Below, in pieces: positions 1 through 7,672 of a DNA stretch of 64,000 bases. The notes under the pieces are model-generated. The model made no database searches and was not told the DNA's origin. It saw only the letters and a program-made list of their open reading frames with translations. This DNA is from an uncultured Brachyspira sp. (GTDB lineage Bacteria > Spirochaetota > Brachyspiria > Brachyspirales > Brachyspiraceae). Position numbers and translations under genes: made by a program. How positions within the stretch are numbered: the first letter of the stretch is position 1; every line of letters starts with the position of its first letter. Location: contig NZ_CAJTQJ010000006.1 in the NCBI RefSeq assembly GCF_910578695.1, positions 17,428 to 81,427 of the forward strand. Direction: 5' to 3'.

Positions 1-690
1 AGGGTAACTGATAAGGGGCTTGAATCCAATATAGTAAAATTCTTCTCTGAAGATAATCAAAAGAAAATATTAGAAGTTACTAAAGCAGAAAAAGGAGATT
101 TATTATTCTTTGTTGCTGACACTCCTAAAGTTACATTTGATGCTTTGGGCAATTTAAGATTGAAGATTGCTGAAAAATTAAACTTAATAGATAAAGATAA
201 ATTAAATTTCTTATGGGTAGTAGAATTTCCATTATTTGAGTATGATCATAAAGAAAAGAGAATATCGGCTACTCATCACCCATTTACTGCCCCTGTACCT
301 GAAGACAATGCTATATTAGAAAGCGAGCCTCTCAAAGTAAGAAGCGATACTTATGACTTAGTATTAAACGGCAATGAAATAGGAGGCGGCGGACAGCGTA
401 TATATGACAGCAAAATACAGTCTATAATATTCAAGCTTTTAGGCATAGATGAGGAGAAAGCAAAATTAAGATTCGGCTTCCTGCTTGACGCTTTAAAATA
501 TGGTGCCCCTCCTATGTGCGGTATGGCTTATGGTATAGACAGAGTTGTTATGCTTCTTCAAAAACAAGACAGTATAAGAGAAGTGATAGCGTTCCCTAAA
601 ACTCAGAAAGGACAATGTCTGATGAGCGGATGTCCTTCTACTGTTGATGATGATCAATTGGAAGAACTTCATTTGAGTATAGAAGAATAA
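1..690 (+). CDS. aspS: Aspartyl-tRNA synthetase, C-terminal part (5' end outside window)
   Basis: The reading frame is open from base 1 to the TAA at 690, so this is the last ~229 residues of a longer gene; internal TTG/ATG codons are not the start. The product charges tRNA-Asp with aspartate in the cytoplasm. The upstream half of the visible part matches the bacterial insertion (GAD) domain, and the rest is the class II catalytic core: WVVEFPLFEYD, HHPFTAP, an LNGNEIGGGGQRI block, and motif 3 as GAPPMCGMAYGIDR (family norm GAPPHGGIA.G.DR). The end, with ..VIAFPKTQKGQCLMSG, is typical of bacterial AspRS. A palindromic repeat begins within ten bases of the stop codon. Confidence 0.95.
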   Translation, partial: RVTDKGLESNIVKFFSEDNQKKILEVTKAEKGDLLFFVADTPKVTFDALGNLRLKIAEKLNLIDKDKLNFLWVVEFPLFEYDHKEKRISATHHPFTAPVPEDNAILESEPLKVRSDTYDLVLNGNEIGGGGQRIYDSKIQSIIFKLLGIDEEKAKLRFGFLLDALKYGAPPMCGMAYGIDRVVMLLQKQDSIREVIAFPKTQKGQCLMSGCPSTVDDDQLEELHLSIEE

Positions 691-695
691 AGTAA

Positions 696-848
696 TAAAA
701 TAATAATTTATTATTGTTGCTAGCTATAAACTCGCTTTAAATTAGCTAATAACTAAAGTTATTAGCTGCTCGTTTATTTTTATTGTTGCTAGCTATAAAC
801 TCGCTTTAAATTAGCTAATAACTAAAGTTATTAGCTGCTCGTTTATAG
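696..848 (+). repeat. Two direct copies of a ~66-bp palindromic element (family C) after aspS
   Basis: Copy 1 spans about 711-776 and copy 2 about 780-845, a 69-bp period. Each contains a near-perfect hairpin with arms AGCTAATAACT and AGTTATTAGCT around AA, inside outer arms TATAAAC/GTTTATA. A further copy lies at 15547-15614, a decayed one at 27472-27540, and a truncated one at about 955-974. The copies after aspS, lspA and the 27548 gene lie within about 20 bp of a stop codon and in the same orientation relative to that gene. A role in termination or mRNA 3'-end protection is inferred. Confidence 0.85.
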
Positions 849-886
849 CTTTAAAATATTACTTATAATTTTTATATTTATTTACT

Positions 887-954
887 AATAAAAAACTTGT
901 TCGTCAATAACCCCTTCCATTCTGCGAATGTCAGGCACTCACAAGTTTTTTATT
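887..954. repeat. Palindromic element family A, copy 1
   Basis: Terminal arms AATAAAAAACTTGT (887-900) and ACAAGTTTTTTATT (941-954) are perfect inverted repeats. The core is GC-richer than its surroundings and holds a small palindrome ATTCTGCGAAT followed by TCAGGCACTCAC. It lacks the internal segment present in the longer copy at 12009-12095, so it looks like a deletion derivative. Confidence 0.8.
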
Positions 955-991
955 TTATTGTTGCTAGCTATAAACTTTCTATTATTGCTAA

Positions 992-1052
992 TAAAAATTA
1001 TGAGCTTTGATACTCTGCCATTCTTACGAATGTCAGATGCTCATAATTTTTA
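992..1052. repeat. Palindromic element family A, copy 2 (variant arms)
   Basis: Arms AAAAATTATGAGC and GCTCATAATTTTTA flank a core with ATTCTTACGAAT and GTCAGATGCTC. The core resembles copy 1, but the outer arms differ, and the arms have changed together so that pairing is kept. The same variant occurs in reverse at 12216-12276. Confidence 0.75.
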
Positions 1053-1067
1053 TATTTATTTACCAAT

Positions 1068-1137
1068 AAAAAAACTTGTTGCCGATATTTGCGTAATCCC
1101 TGTCATTCTCTGAATGTCAGGCACTCACAATTTTTAT
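1068..1137. repeat. Palindromic element family A, copy 3 (asymmetric)
   Basis: The left arm is AAAAAAACTTGT as in copy 1, and the right arm is ACAATTTTTAT. The core carries GCCGATATTTGCGTAATCC and ATTCTCTGAATGTCAGGC, so it keeps the inner part that copy 1 has lost but has damaged palindromes. The rest of the gap to 1269 is AT-rich. It contains TTTAGCTTTCTAGTATTT at about 1231-1248, which recurs in reverse at about 12199-12216. No gene is seen in 691-1269. Confidence 0.7.
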
Positions 1138-1269
1138 ATTTGACTTTTCAGTATTTAAAAATTATTTTATTATTGCTAATAAAAAAATTGCTTGTAAATA
1201 AATTTAGCGGCTTTGAACAGTTTTATATTTAGCTTTCTAGTATTTCAAACTGCATAAAATAAAAAAATT

Positions 1270-2154
1270 CTATATATTGATATAAGAGCCCTCTTTAGCA
1301 AAAGCAAGCTGCAAATCTATTTCTTCTTTTTTGAGAAAAGCCATTAATTTATTATATATTAAATCTATCTGTGCATCAGTTCTTTCCTGATTATGATGAT
1401 GAAGTATAACATAAGGAACATCAGCATCGAGTCCCACCTGAATAGCATCATTTAAAGTAGAATGCCCCCAGCCTACATGTCCGTTATAATATTCGCTTTT
1501 TGTATATTCCCCCTCTATTATAAGAACATTTGAACCGCGTACAAAATCTATCAGTCTTGCATGAAGTAAATCTGCATTATGATTATAATGCGAAAGAGAG
1601 GGGTGCTGTGCATGAAGACGCTTTTTATAAGGTTCATGATCTGTAAGATAAACAACTGTTTTATTACCTGAAGTTATTTTATATGATAATGTATGACAAG
1701 GGTGATTAACCCATATACCTTCTATAGTCATATTTCCAAAAACTATCTTTTTACCCTCATAAAAGGCTTCAAATTTAAGATTGGCTGCAAACTGTTCTAA
1801 ATTGATAGGAAAATAATCTTTGGCAAGTATATTATTTATAGTATCATACATTTCTATAGAAGAATCTTTAGGACCGTATACAGTAAAACTATACTTGCTT
1901 GAAAAAAACGGTGCAAAAAAAGGTATTCCTATAATATGATCCCAATGAAAATGTGTAAGAAGTATTATGCTTTCTTTTTTTTCTGATTTTAAAGAATAAT
2001 AGCTTGCATTTTTAAGTCCGCTTCCTGCATCAAGTATTATATAATTTCCTTCATCATCTATAATCTGTATACAAGATGTATTACCGCCGTATTCGCTAAA
2101 GCTATTACCGGGAGTTGGTATAGAGCCTCTGCTTCCAAGAAATCTTACTTTCAA
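1270..2154 (-). CDS. MBL-fold metal-dependent hydrolase (phosphodiesterase-like)
   Basis: A 294-residue metallo-beta-lactamase-fold protein. The metal-binding HxHxDH motif is THFHWDH at residues ~67-73, with further ligands in the WVNHPCHT, LTDHEP and ILHHHNQ segments. The N-terminus (KVRFLGSRGSIPTPG..YGGNTSC) is the form seen in the cytosolic phosphodiesterase/RNase Z-like branch, so a cyclic-nucleotide or other phosphodiester substrate is likely but not proven. The start is TTG at 2154, chosen because an AGGG sits 7 nt upstream and there is no ATG nearby. It is monocistronic and divergent from exoA across 199 bp. Confidence 0.85.
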   Translation of the reverse strand: MKVRFLGSRGSIPTPGNSFSEYGGNTSCIQIIDDEGNYIILDAGSGLKNASYYSLKSEKKESIILLTHFHWDHIIGIPFFAPFFSSKYSFTVYGPKDSSIEMYDTINNILAKDYFPINLEQFAANLKFEAFYEGKKIVFGNMTIEGIWVNHPCHTLSYKITSGNKTVVYLTDHEPYKKRLHAQHPSLSHYNHNADLLHARLIDFVRGSNVLIIEGEYTKSEYYNGHVGWGHSTLNDAIQVGLDADVPYVILHHHNQERTDAQIDLIYNKLMAFLKKEEIDLQLAFAKEGSYINI

Positions 2155-2295
2155 AATTAAACCCTAAATTATTTTATATGCATATCATAATATAATTATA
2201 AAAAAAAATCAATCTAATTTACATTTATTATTAATAAATAATAAAATACATATTATATGTTTTTATATATGCTTGTTATATGCTTTTATATATAC

Positions 2296-2324
2296 TTGTA
2301 TTAATGGCAGATAAAGTTTATAAT
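2296..2324 (+). promoter_or_regulatory. Sigma-70-type promoter for exoA
   Basis: TTGTAT (2296-2301), a 17-bp spacer, and TATAAT (2319-2324), ending 29 bp before the ATG of exoA. Confidence 0.55.
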
Positions 2325-2353
2325 AATAAGATTAAAATAAAAAGGTTGTATTA

Positions 2354-3136
2354 ATGAGTATTTTAAAAATAATATCATGGAATGTTAATGGAATAAGAGC
2401 AGCATACAAAAAAGGCTTGATAGATTTTATAAAAAAGGAAAATCCTGATATAATATGCCTGCAGGAAACCAAAGCCTTTGAAGAACAGCTGCCTGAAGAT
2501 TTAAAAAATATAGAAGGATACGAGCTTTTTATAAATCCTGCTGACCCTGAAATAAAAAAAGGATACAGCGGTGTTGCTATTTATACAAAATTAAAACCAA
2601 ATAAAGAAATTAAAAATAAATTAGGAAGTAAATTCTCGGACAGAGAAGGAAGAATACTTTCTTTAGAATTTGATGATTTTATAATATTTAATGTATACTT
2701 TCCAAACGGCGGTAAATCAAAAGAGCATTTTCAGTACAAACTTTCATTTTATGATGAGATAACAAAACATCTAAGCAAATTAAAAAGAAAAACTAATGTT
2801 ATACTATGCGGAGATATGAATATTGCACATCAAGCTATAGATTTGGCTAGACCTAAAGAAAATGAAAAAAGTATAGGTTTTCTTCCAGAAGAGCGGGCTA
2901 AAATAACTGAGTTTTTAAATAAAGGTTTTACGGATACATTCAGAATGTTTGTTAAAGAAGGCGGACATTACAGCTGGTGGGATATGAAAACTAGGTCTAG
3001 AGAAAAAAATGTGGGCTGGAGAATAGATTATTTCTTTGTAAATAATGAAATAACAGACAATATAAAAAAGGCTGATATATTAACTGAAGTTATGGGCAGC
3101 GATCATTGTCCTATACTTATTGAATGGGATAAGTAA
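2354..3136 (+). CDS. exoA: Exodeoxyribonuclease III / AP endonuclease
   Basis: A 260-residue exonuclease-endonuclease-phosphatase-fold enzyme that cleaves DNA at abasic sites and trims 3' ends in base excision repair. Family blocks appear in order: ISWNVNGIRA at the N-terminus, metal-binding Glu in LQETKA (~38), GDMNIAH, the abasic-site loop with GWRIDYFFVN, and the catalytic His in GSDHCPI near the end. Length is normal for the ExoA/Xth family. The ATG is preceded by AAAGG and by a consensus promoter. Confidence 0.95.
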   Translation: MSILKIISWNVNGIRAAYKKGLIDFIKKENPDIICLQETKAFEEQLPEDLKNIEGYELFINPADPEIKKGYSGVAIYTKLKPNKEIKNKLGSKFSDREGRILSLEFDDFIIFNVYFPNGGKSKEHFQYKLSFYDEITKHLSKLKRKTNVILCGDMNIAHQAIDLARPKENEKSIGFLPEERAKITEFLNKGFTDTFRMFVKEGGHYSWWDMKTRSREKNVGWRIDYFFVNNEITDNIKKADILTEVMGSDHCPILIEWDK

Positions 3137-3220
3137 AAAACTGTTTGATTTTTTTAAGGTTTTATAATATATTAAAAATAGTAAATATAGTTCTATTTTT
3201 TATTAATATAAGGAGTTTGC

Positions 3221-3553
3221 ATGGTTCGTACAATCATTGAGAATAAAACAGCCGTAATAAATATAGAAAAAAATATTATATCTGAAAATGCAGATATTTT
3301 AGAAGAAAAATTAAATTATGTAAAAGATGCAGGAGCTTTGAATTTTATATTTGATTTTCATAATATTGAATATATATGTTCATCAGCATTAGGATTAATA
3401 GCATCTGCTTTAAGAGTATCAGGGGAAAACGGAGGGGTAGTTTACTTTTGTTCTTTAAGCAGACAATTAAGAAATTTATTTGAAGCTACAAAGTTTTTGA
3501 CTATAGTTAATACAGCAGACAATATAGATGAAGCTCTTAAAAATATTAAATAA
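3221..3553 (+). CDS. STAS-domain protein (anti-sigma factor antagonist type)
   Basis: 110 residues forming a single STAS domain of the SpoIIAA/RsbV class. These proteins bind or release an anti-sigma kinase according to phosphorylation of a Ser. The phosphorylatable site is in YICSSALGLIAS (Ser54 or 55; family form DSSGLG). AAGGAG lies just before the ATG. The gene is followed after 14 bp by yggT and then by a TPR gene, probably one transcript. No partner kinase or sigma factor is in the window, so the pathway it serves is unknown. Confidence 0.88.
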   Translation: MVRTIIENKTAVINIEKNIISENADILEEKLNYVKDAGALNFIFDFHNIEYICSSALGLIASALRVSGENGGVVYFCSLSRQLRNLFEATKFLTIVNTADNIDEALKNIK

Positions 3554-3567
3554 TATATGGAAAATAT

Positions 3568-3888
3568 ATGTTAATAGAAACTATCAGATTTATATACTAT
3601 TTACTTATGCAGATACTGAGGCTTTACTCTTTTATATGGTTTATATGGATTATATTAAGCTGGCTTCAGGCTTTCGGAGCTATGCATTTAGATTATTATA
3701 ACCCAATAGTAAATTTCTTCTATAATATAACCGACGGAGTTATAGACAAAGTATTCGCAGGAAGAAGACTCATTATAGGGATTATAGATTTATCTCCTTT
3801 AATATTTCTTTTAATTTTACAATTGGCAGCTCCAATAGTACTTAGAACAGTATTCCAATTTTTATTAAATTTAGCATCTAGGATATAA
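3568..3888 (+). CDS. YggT family integral membrane protein
   Basis: 106 residues with hydrophobic segments near residues 10-32 and 70-98 and the YggT signature region (LSWLQAFGAM, then NPIVNFFYNITDGV). YggT-family proteins lie in the inner membrane and are linked with cell division, osmotic stress or cofactor-assembly roles in other bacteria; the exact role here is not visible. It sits between the STAS gene and the TPR gene with gaps of 14 and 8 bp. Confidence 0.8.
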   Translation: MLIETIRFIYYLLMQILRLYSFIWFIWIILSWLQAFGAMHLDYYNPIVNFFYNITDGVIDKVFAGRRLIIGIIDLSPLIFLLILQLAAPIVLRTVFQFLLNLASRI

Positions 3889-3896
3889 GTACGACT

Positions 3897-6026
3897 ATGA
3901 GTTCTTTAGATGAAATAAATAAATATATAGATGACGGAGATTATAAAAAAGCAATAGAAGAATTAGATATTATTATCTCTAAAGAACCGAATAATGCCAA
4001 AGCTTTTTATATGAGAGGCAAATCGGCATTCATAGAACTTCAAAATGAAGAATTTGATAAAAATGAATATGATATAAAAAGAGCTTTAATTTACTCATCA
4101 ATAGAATACGATTTAAATAAATCAATAGATATAGACCCTAATATAACGGATGCATACAGAGGCTTAATGTATCTTAACAGAGATTTGAAAAATACCGATA
4201 AAGAAAGGGAATATGCCCAGATACTTTTTGAAAAAGAAAATACAGCTTATGATGCTTTATTAATACTTGCCAGCAGTTATTTAAATAATGGAGAAAATGA
4301 ATCGGACTTTCATCAGGCTATAGGATATTATGATGATTTTATAAAAAATGTAAGTTTTGATAACAGCAGAATAGCTAGATTTGAAAGAGGGCTTTGCTAT
4401 TATAATCTTAATATACTTACAAAAGCTGATATAGAAGCCAATAAACTTATTTATGATTTTCCTTTTTATGATGATGCATACTTTCTTAAAGGCATAATAC
4501 TTGCAAAGAAAGGAATAGAATCTGAATTTTATGATGATGCCATATTTTTTTTGGATAGGGCTTTGGAATTAAATCCTATAAACTTCAATGCTCTATATGA
4601 AAGAGCTGAATGGTATTTGAATAAAGAAAATTATAGAAAGGCTATAGAAAATTATAATGAACTTTTAAAGCATAATAATAAATACAGATTAAATGCTCTG
4701 CTTGATAAAATTCAGGCACTGCATGATTTAATTATAGAAAATGAAGATAAAAACTATCCTGACAGTCAGGAAGAAGGTAAAGATTTAGAAGAGGTATTTT
4801 ATTTGCTTGAAAAAGTTATAGATGTGCTTGGCATAAACAGTATTCAGCATATATATTACAGAGGGAATTTATATGCTTATCAGGGTGAAATAAAAAAGGC
4901 TATTTTAGAGTTTAAAAAAATACTTAAAGAAAATAATAAATCTTGGCTTTATGAAAAAATTGCCGAATTATATCATAATTATGCTCAAAGCGATAATGAT
5001 TATTTAGAGGCTTTAAAATATTTATCATATATAGATAAAGCAGAATATAAATACTCTACTTACTATCTTCTAATATTCTCTAATTATGAATTAAAAAATT
5101 ATGAAAACACTGTTCAATTATGTAATGAATTTTTTAAGTATATAGATGATGATAATGATGATGAAATATCTTATATAAGATTTATTTATGCTCATTCTCT
5201 TCAAATGACAGGAGCTAATGATTATAAATTAATATTAGATAATTTGAAAAGCTGTTTAAATAGCAGTTTGGATAAAGCTTTGGTATACAGATCTATTGCA
5301 AAAATAATGCTTTATAATATGCCTAAAGAATATAATGAAGAAGGCATATATATGCTAAAAAAATCTGTAGAATTAAATGATGCTTTATCATACTATATAT
5401 ATGCTAAAGAGTTATTTTACGGCGATATTATAACTCCGTATCCTGAGCTTGCTGTTTCTATGGCTAATATAGCTTTTGATTTGGATAATACATTGGAATG
5501 TGCTTTAACTATTATAGGAAAATCTTATGAAATAGGACGCGGAGCAAAACAGGATTATAATAAAGCATTTGAAATATATAATAAAGCTAAAGAAATATGC
5601 GAAAAAAGAAATTTAAAATGTTCATGTTCTAATGCTATGACTGCTCATTGCTATTATAAGGGAATAGGCGTTCAAAAAAATGAAGAAGAAGCATTTAATA
5701 TAATAAGAAAAACAGCAGATACTTTTGGTAAAGATTCGCATGATTATGTATCTTTGCTTTATTCATACTTTGCTCTTAACAATATAAAAGGATTTGATTT
5801 ATTTAAATCTTTAACTTTATTTGAAAATATAGAACAGCATTCTCATAATATATATATTATAATGACATTAAAAAGAATATATAAAAAATTAGGAAGACAT
5901 TATGATGTTAAAAGAATGTCAAAAATGGAAATTAAGGCATTGGAAAATACGGGAGAATTAAATCTCTCTTATTTAAGAAAGTATATAAAAAATTTTAATA
6001 ATTTTTATCCTATTCTAACACTTTGA
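3897..6026 (+). CDS. Large TPR/Sel1-repeat protein
   Basis: 709 residues made almost entirely of helical repeats. The first ~60% are TPR units (for example DYKKAIEELDIIISKEPNNA and ENYRKAIENYNELLK). Residues ~530-620 contain Sel1-type units (EIGRGAKQDYNKAFEIYNKA and YYKGIGVQKNEEEAF). No signal peptide or enzymatic domain is seen, so a cytoplasmic scaffold role is inferred. Its stop codon lies inside the -35 box of the next gene's promoter. Confidence 0.85.
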   Translation: MSSLDEINKYIDDGDYKKAIEELDIIISKEPNNAKAFYMRGKSAFIELQNEEFDKNEYDIKRALIYSSIEYDLNKSIDIDPNITDAYRGLMYLNRDLKNTDKEREYAQILFEKENTAYDALLILASSYLNNGENESDFHQAIGYYDDFIKNVSFDNSRIARFERGLCYYNLNILTKADIEANKLIYDFPFYDDAYFLKGIILAKKGIESEFYDDAIFFLDRALELNPINFNALYERAEWYLNKENYRKAIENYNELLKHNNKYRLNALLDKIQALHDLIIENEDKNYPDSQEEGKDLEEVFYLLEKVIDVLGINSIQHIYYRGNLYAYQGEIKKAILEFKKILKENNKSWLYEKIAELYHNYAQSDNDYLEALKYLSYIDKAEYKYSTYYLLIFSNYELKNYENTVQLCNEFFKYIDDDNDDEISYIRFIYAHSLQMTGANDYKLILDNLKSCLNSSLDKALVYRSIAKIMLYNMPKEYNEEGIYMLKKSVELNDALSYYIYAKELFYGDIITPYPELAVSMANIAFDLDNTLECALTIIGKSYEIGRGAKQDYNKAFEIYNKAKEICEKRNLKCSCSNAMTAHCYYKGIGVQKNEEEAFNIIRKTADTFGKDSHDYVSLLYSYFALNNIKGFDLFKSLTLFENIEQHSHNIYIIMTLKRIYKKLGRHYDVKRMSKMEIKALENTGELNLSYLRKYIKNFNNFYPILTL

Positions 6027-6050
6027 CAAAAAAATATAATATAGTATTAT
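6023..6050 (+). promoter_or_regulatory. Promoter overlapping the TPR stop codon, for the DUF1858 gene
   Basis: TTGACA (6023-6028) and TATTAT (6045-6050) with 16-bp spacing; an alternative -10 TATACT is at 6048-6053. The TGA of the upstream gene is inside the -35. Confidence 0.5.
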
Positions 6051-6081
6051 ACTATAATAAAATAAATTAAGAGGTAATAAT

Positions 6082-6291
6082 ATGATAAACAAAACTATGA
6101 GTATAGGTGAAATTATACAAATATTTCCTGATTCTGTAGAAATAATGATGGGCAGAGGTCTTCATTGCGTAGGCTGTCATGTTGCAAGCTGGGAAAGTTT
6201 GGAAGAGGGCTGCAGAGGTCATGGTATGAGTGATGATGTTATTGACAGTTTGATAAAAGAAATAAATGAAAAATACGAAGCAGGCAAATAA
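6082..6291 (+). CDS. DUF1858 / redox-disulfide small protein
   Basis: 69 residues with the DUF1858 pattern: an N-terminal SIGEIIQIFPDSVEIM helix, then GLHCVGCHVASWESLEEG carrying a CxxC pair (Cys29, Cys32), then a short helical tail. The family is often found beside hybrid cluster proteins and is predicted to hold a redox-active disulfide. It has its own promoter and an AGAGG ribosome site. A GGGAGA..TCTCCC hairpin follows. Confidence 0.85.
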   Translation: MINKTMSIGEIIQIFPDSVEIMMGRGLHCVGCHVASWESLEEGCRGHGMSDDVIDSLIKEINEKYEAGK

Positions 6292-6314
6292 TTTTTACAA
6301 AAAAATACTGTATG

Positions 6315-6355
6315 AGGGAGAGGATGCATAATAAAGCAGCTTCTCCCTTCGCTTT
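6315..6355 (+). terminator. Possible terminator after the DUF1858 gene
   Basis: AGGGAGA (6315-6321) pairs with TCTCCCT (6342-6348) around a 20-nt loop. The following CGCTTTATAAT is a weak T-tract. Confidence 0.4.
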
Positions 6356-6464
6356 ATAATCATACAATATTAAATCAATTCTTAATGCAGATAATACCAA
6401 TTAAGCAGGAAAGATACTTACTGCTTTTTTATAGCTAAATATCAATGTTTCTCTAACTATGATC

Positions 6465-6493
6465 TTGACAAAACAGCATAAGCTTGCTATACT
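6465..6493 (+). promoter_or_regulatory. Consensus promoter of the MarR-nitroreductase-radical SAM cassette
   Basis: A perfect TTGACA (6465-6470), 17-bp spacer and TATACT (6488-6493). Just downstream, TCAAT..ATTGA half-sites between about 6501 and 6525 could be an operator for the MarR protein; that part is inference. Confidence 0.7.
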
Positions 6494-6543
6494 AAAATAG
6501 TCAATAAATTTACTATAATTGATTTTAATGGCAGGAGGCTGAT

Positions 6544-7008
6544 ATAACAAAGGAAACCAAGAAAAACGCTTATTTGTATTGCAAATTCCGTGATGAACAG
6601 CTTTCATTATATGATAAGTACGCTAAACGGCATGGAATGCTGATGAAAACACTGCTAGTAGCTAATGTTCTGTATTATAACGATTTCTATAGCAAAGGTG
6701 GTATAACACAGATTGAAATATGTCAGAGAACATTCCAATCTAAGCAGACAGTTAATCTGATTATAAAAAATCTTTTAAACAAGTCATACATAACAGTTGA
6801 AGAGTGCAAAGAAAATAAGCGTGAAAAATTAGTAAGAATAACCGAAGCAGGAAAAGCTTACTGTGAAAAAGTTGTATGCCATATCACATGGGCAGAAGAT
6901 ACTGCAATGTCTATGCTTACACAAAAAGAACAAGAACAGCTAATTAATCTATCACAGAAATTTACAAAAAATCTGACAGAACTTATTAATCAGGAAACGG
7001 AGGATTAA
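6544..7008 (+). CDS. MarR-family regulator of a mobile radical SAM cassette
   Basis: A winged-helix DNA-binding protein; the HTH/wing region includes GGITQIEICQRTFQSKQTVN and the wing EECKENKREKLVRITEAG. A strong ribosome site AGGAGG (6533-6538) stands 5 nt before codon ATA at 6544, in frame, giving 154 residues. Translation from TTG at 6574 would give 144 residues but has no ribosome site. Either ATA is used as a rare start or an original ATG has mutated. The sequence strongly recalls, from memory, the regulator of the radical SAM mobile pair system in Firmicutes. It is followed by the nitroreductase gene after 3 bp and likely autoregulates the cassette. Confidence 0.8.
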   Translation: MTKETKKNAYLYCKFRDEQLSLYDKYAKRHGMLMKTLLVANVLYYNDFYSKGGITQIEICQRTFQSKQTVNLIIKNLLNKSYITVEECKENKREKLVRITEAGKAYCEKVVCHITWAEDTAMSMLTQKEQEQLINLSQKFTKNLTELINQETED

Positions 7009-7011
7009 GAT

Positions 7012-7638
7012 ATGGAATTTTATGAAGCAATTAACAAAAGAAAAACTACAAGGGAATTTTTAGATACAGAAGTTGATTTTGAAGTTATTAAAAGAATTTT
7101 AGAAGCAGGAAACAAAGCACCAACTTGGGACCATAACCGCAATTGGCAGTATATCATTTTAAGAACTAATGAAGAAAAAGAATATGCTTTTTCTGAAGCC
7201 AAAGCGACTGCAGATAAATTTGATGCTGACAGATATTTGAATATGCCAAGACCTTATACAATTACATTAGGACAAAAAATGTACGGCTATGCTATGCCCA
7301 AGCAATATACTATGCTGAAAGAAGCACTGTATGTAATTATACCTTTATTCAAATCAAAAGAATTGAATGGCGAGTATGTTTCAAAATTAAATCCGTTTGC
7401 CACTATTTGGTGTGTGATAGAAAATATATTTTTAGCGGCGGCAGCAGAAGGTCTGTCATGCTCAATGCGTATACCTCTGAATAAAGAACATGATATAGTT
7501 AAGAAAAAACTGAAAGTGCTGTCAAGCTATTATGTACCCGTGTTTATAGGTATTGGTTATGCTAATCCTCAAGAACTGCAATTAGAGCAATATAAACCCG
7601 ATATAGATAAACAAATACGCTTTGGAAAATGGAAATAA
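7012..7638 (+). CDS. Nitroreductase family protein
   Basis: 208 residues with the nitroreductase fold: an FMN-phosphate contact in NKRKTTREFLD (residues ~8-18), APTWDHNRNWQYII (~36-50), and a C-terminal IGYANPQE segment where the family has a G.G.P..P block. Such enzymes reduce nitro groups, quinones or flavins with NAD(P)H. GGAGG precedes the ATG, and the stop of the MarR gene is 3 bp upstream. Codon and base usage (more CGC/CGT, GC-richer stretches) matches the flanking MarR and radical SAM genes rather than the rest of the window. Confidence 0.85.
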   Translation: MEFYEAINKRKTTREFLDTEVDFEVIKRILEAGNKAPTWDHNRNWQYIILRTNEEKEYAFSEAKATADKFDADRYLNMPRPYTITLGQKMYGYAMPKQYTMLKEALYVIIPLFKSKELNGEYVSKLNPFATIWCVIENIFLAAAAEGLSCSMRIPLNKEHDIVKKKLKVLSSYYVPVFIGIGYANPQELQLEQYKPDIDKQIRFGKWK

Positions 7639-7672
7639 TTATATAAACAAATAAAAACAATTATATGAGAAG

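Noticed and set aside
928..1113. A 61-codon open frame on the plus strand
   Set aside because: It runs through family A palindromes, has no ribosome site, and its codons are explained by the repeats.
6401..6607. Minus-strand open frame upstream of the MarR gene
   Set aside because: It overlaps the consensus promoter and ribosome site of the cassette and resembles no family.
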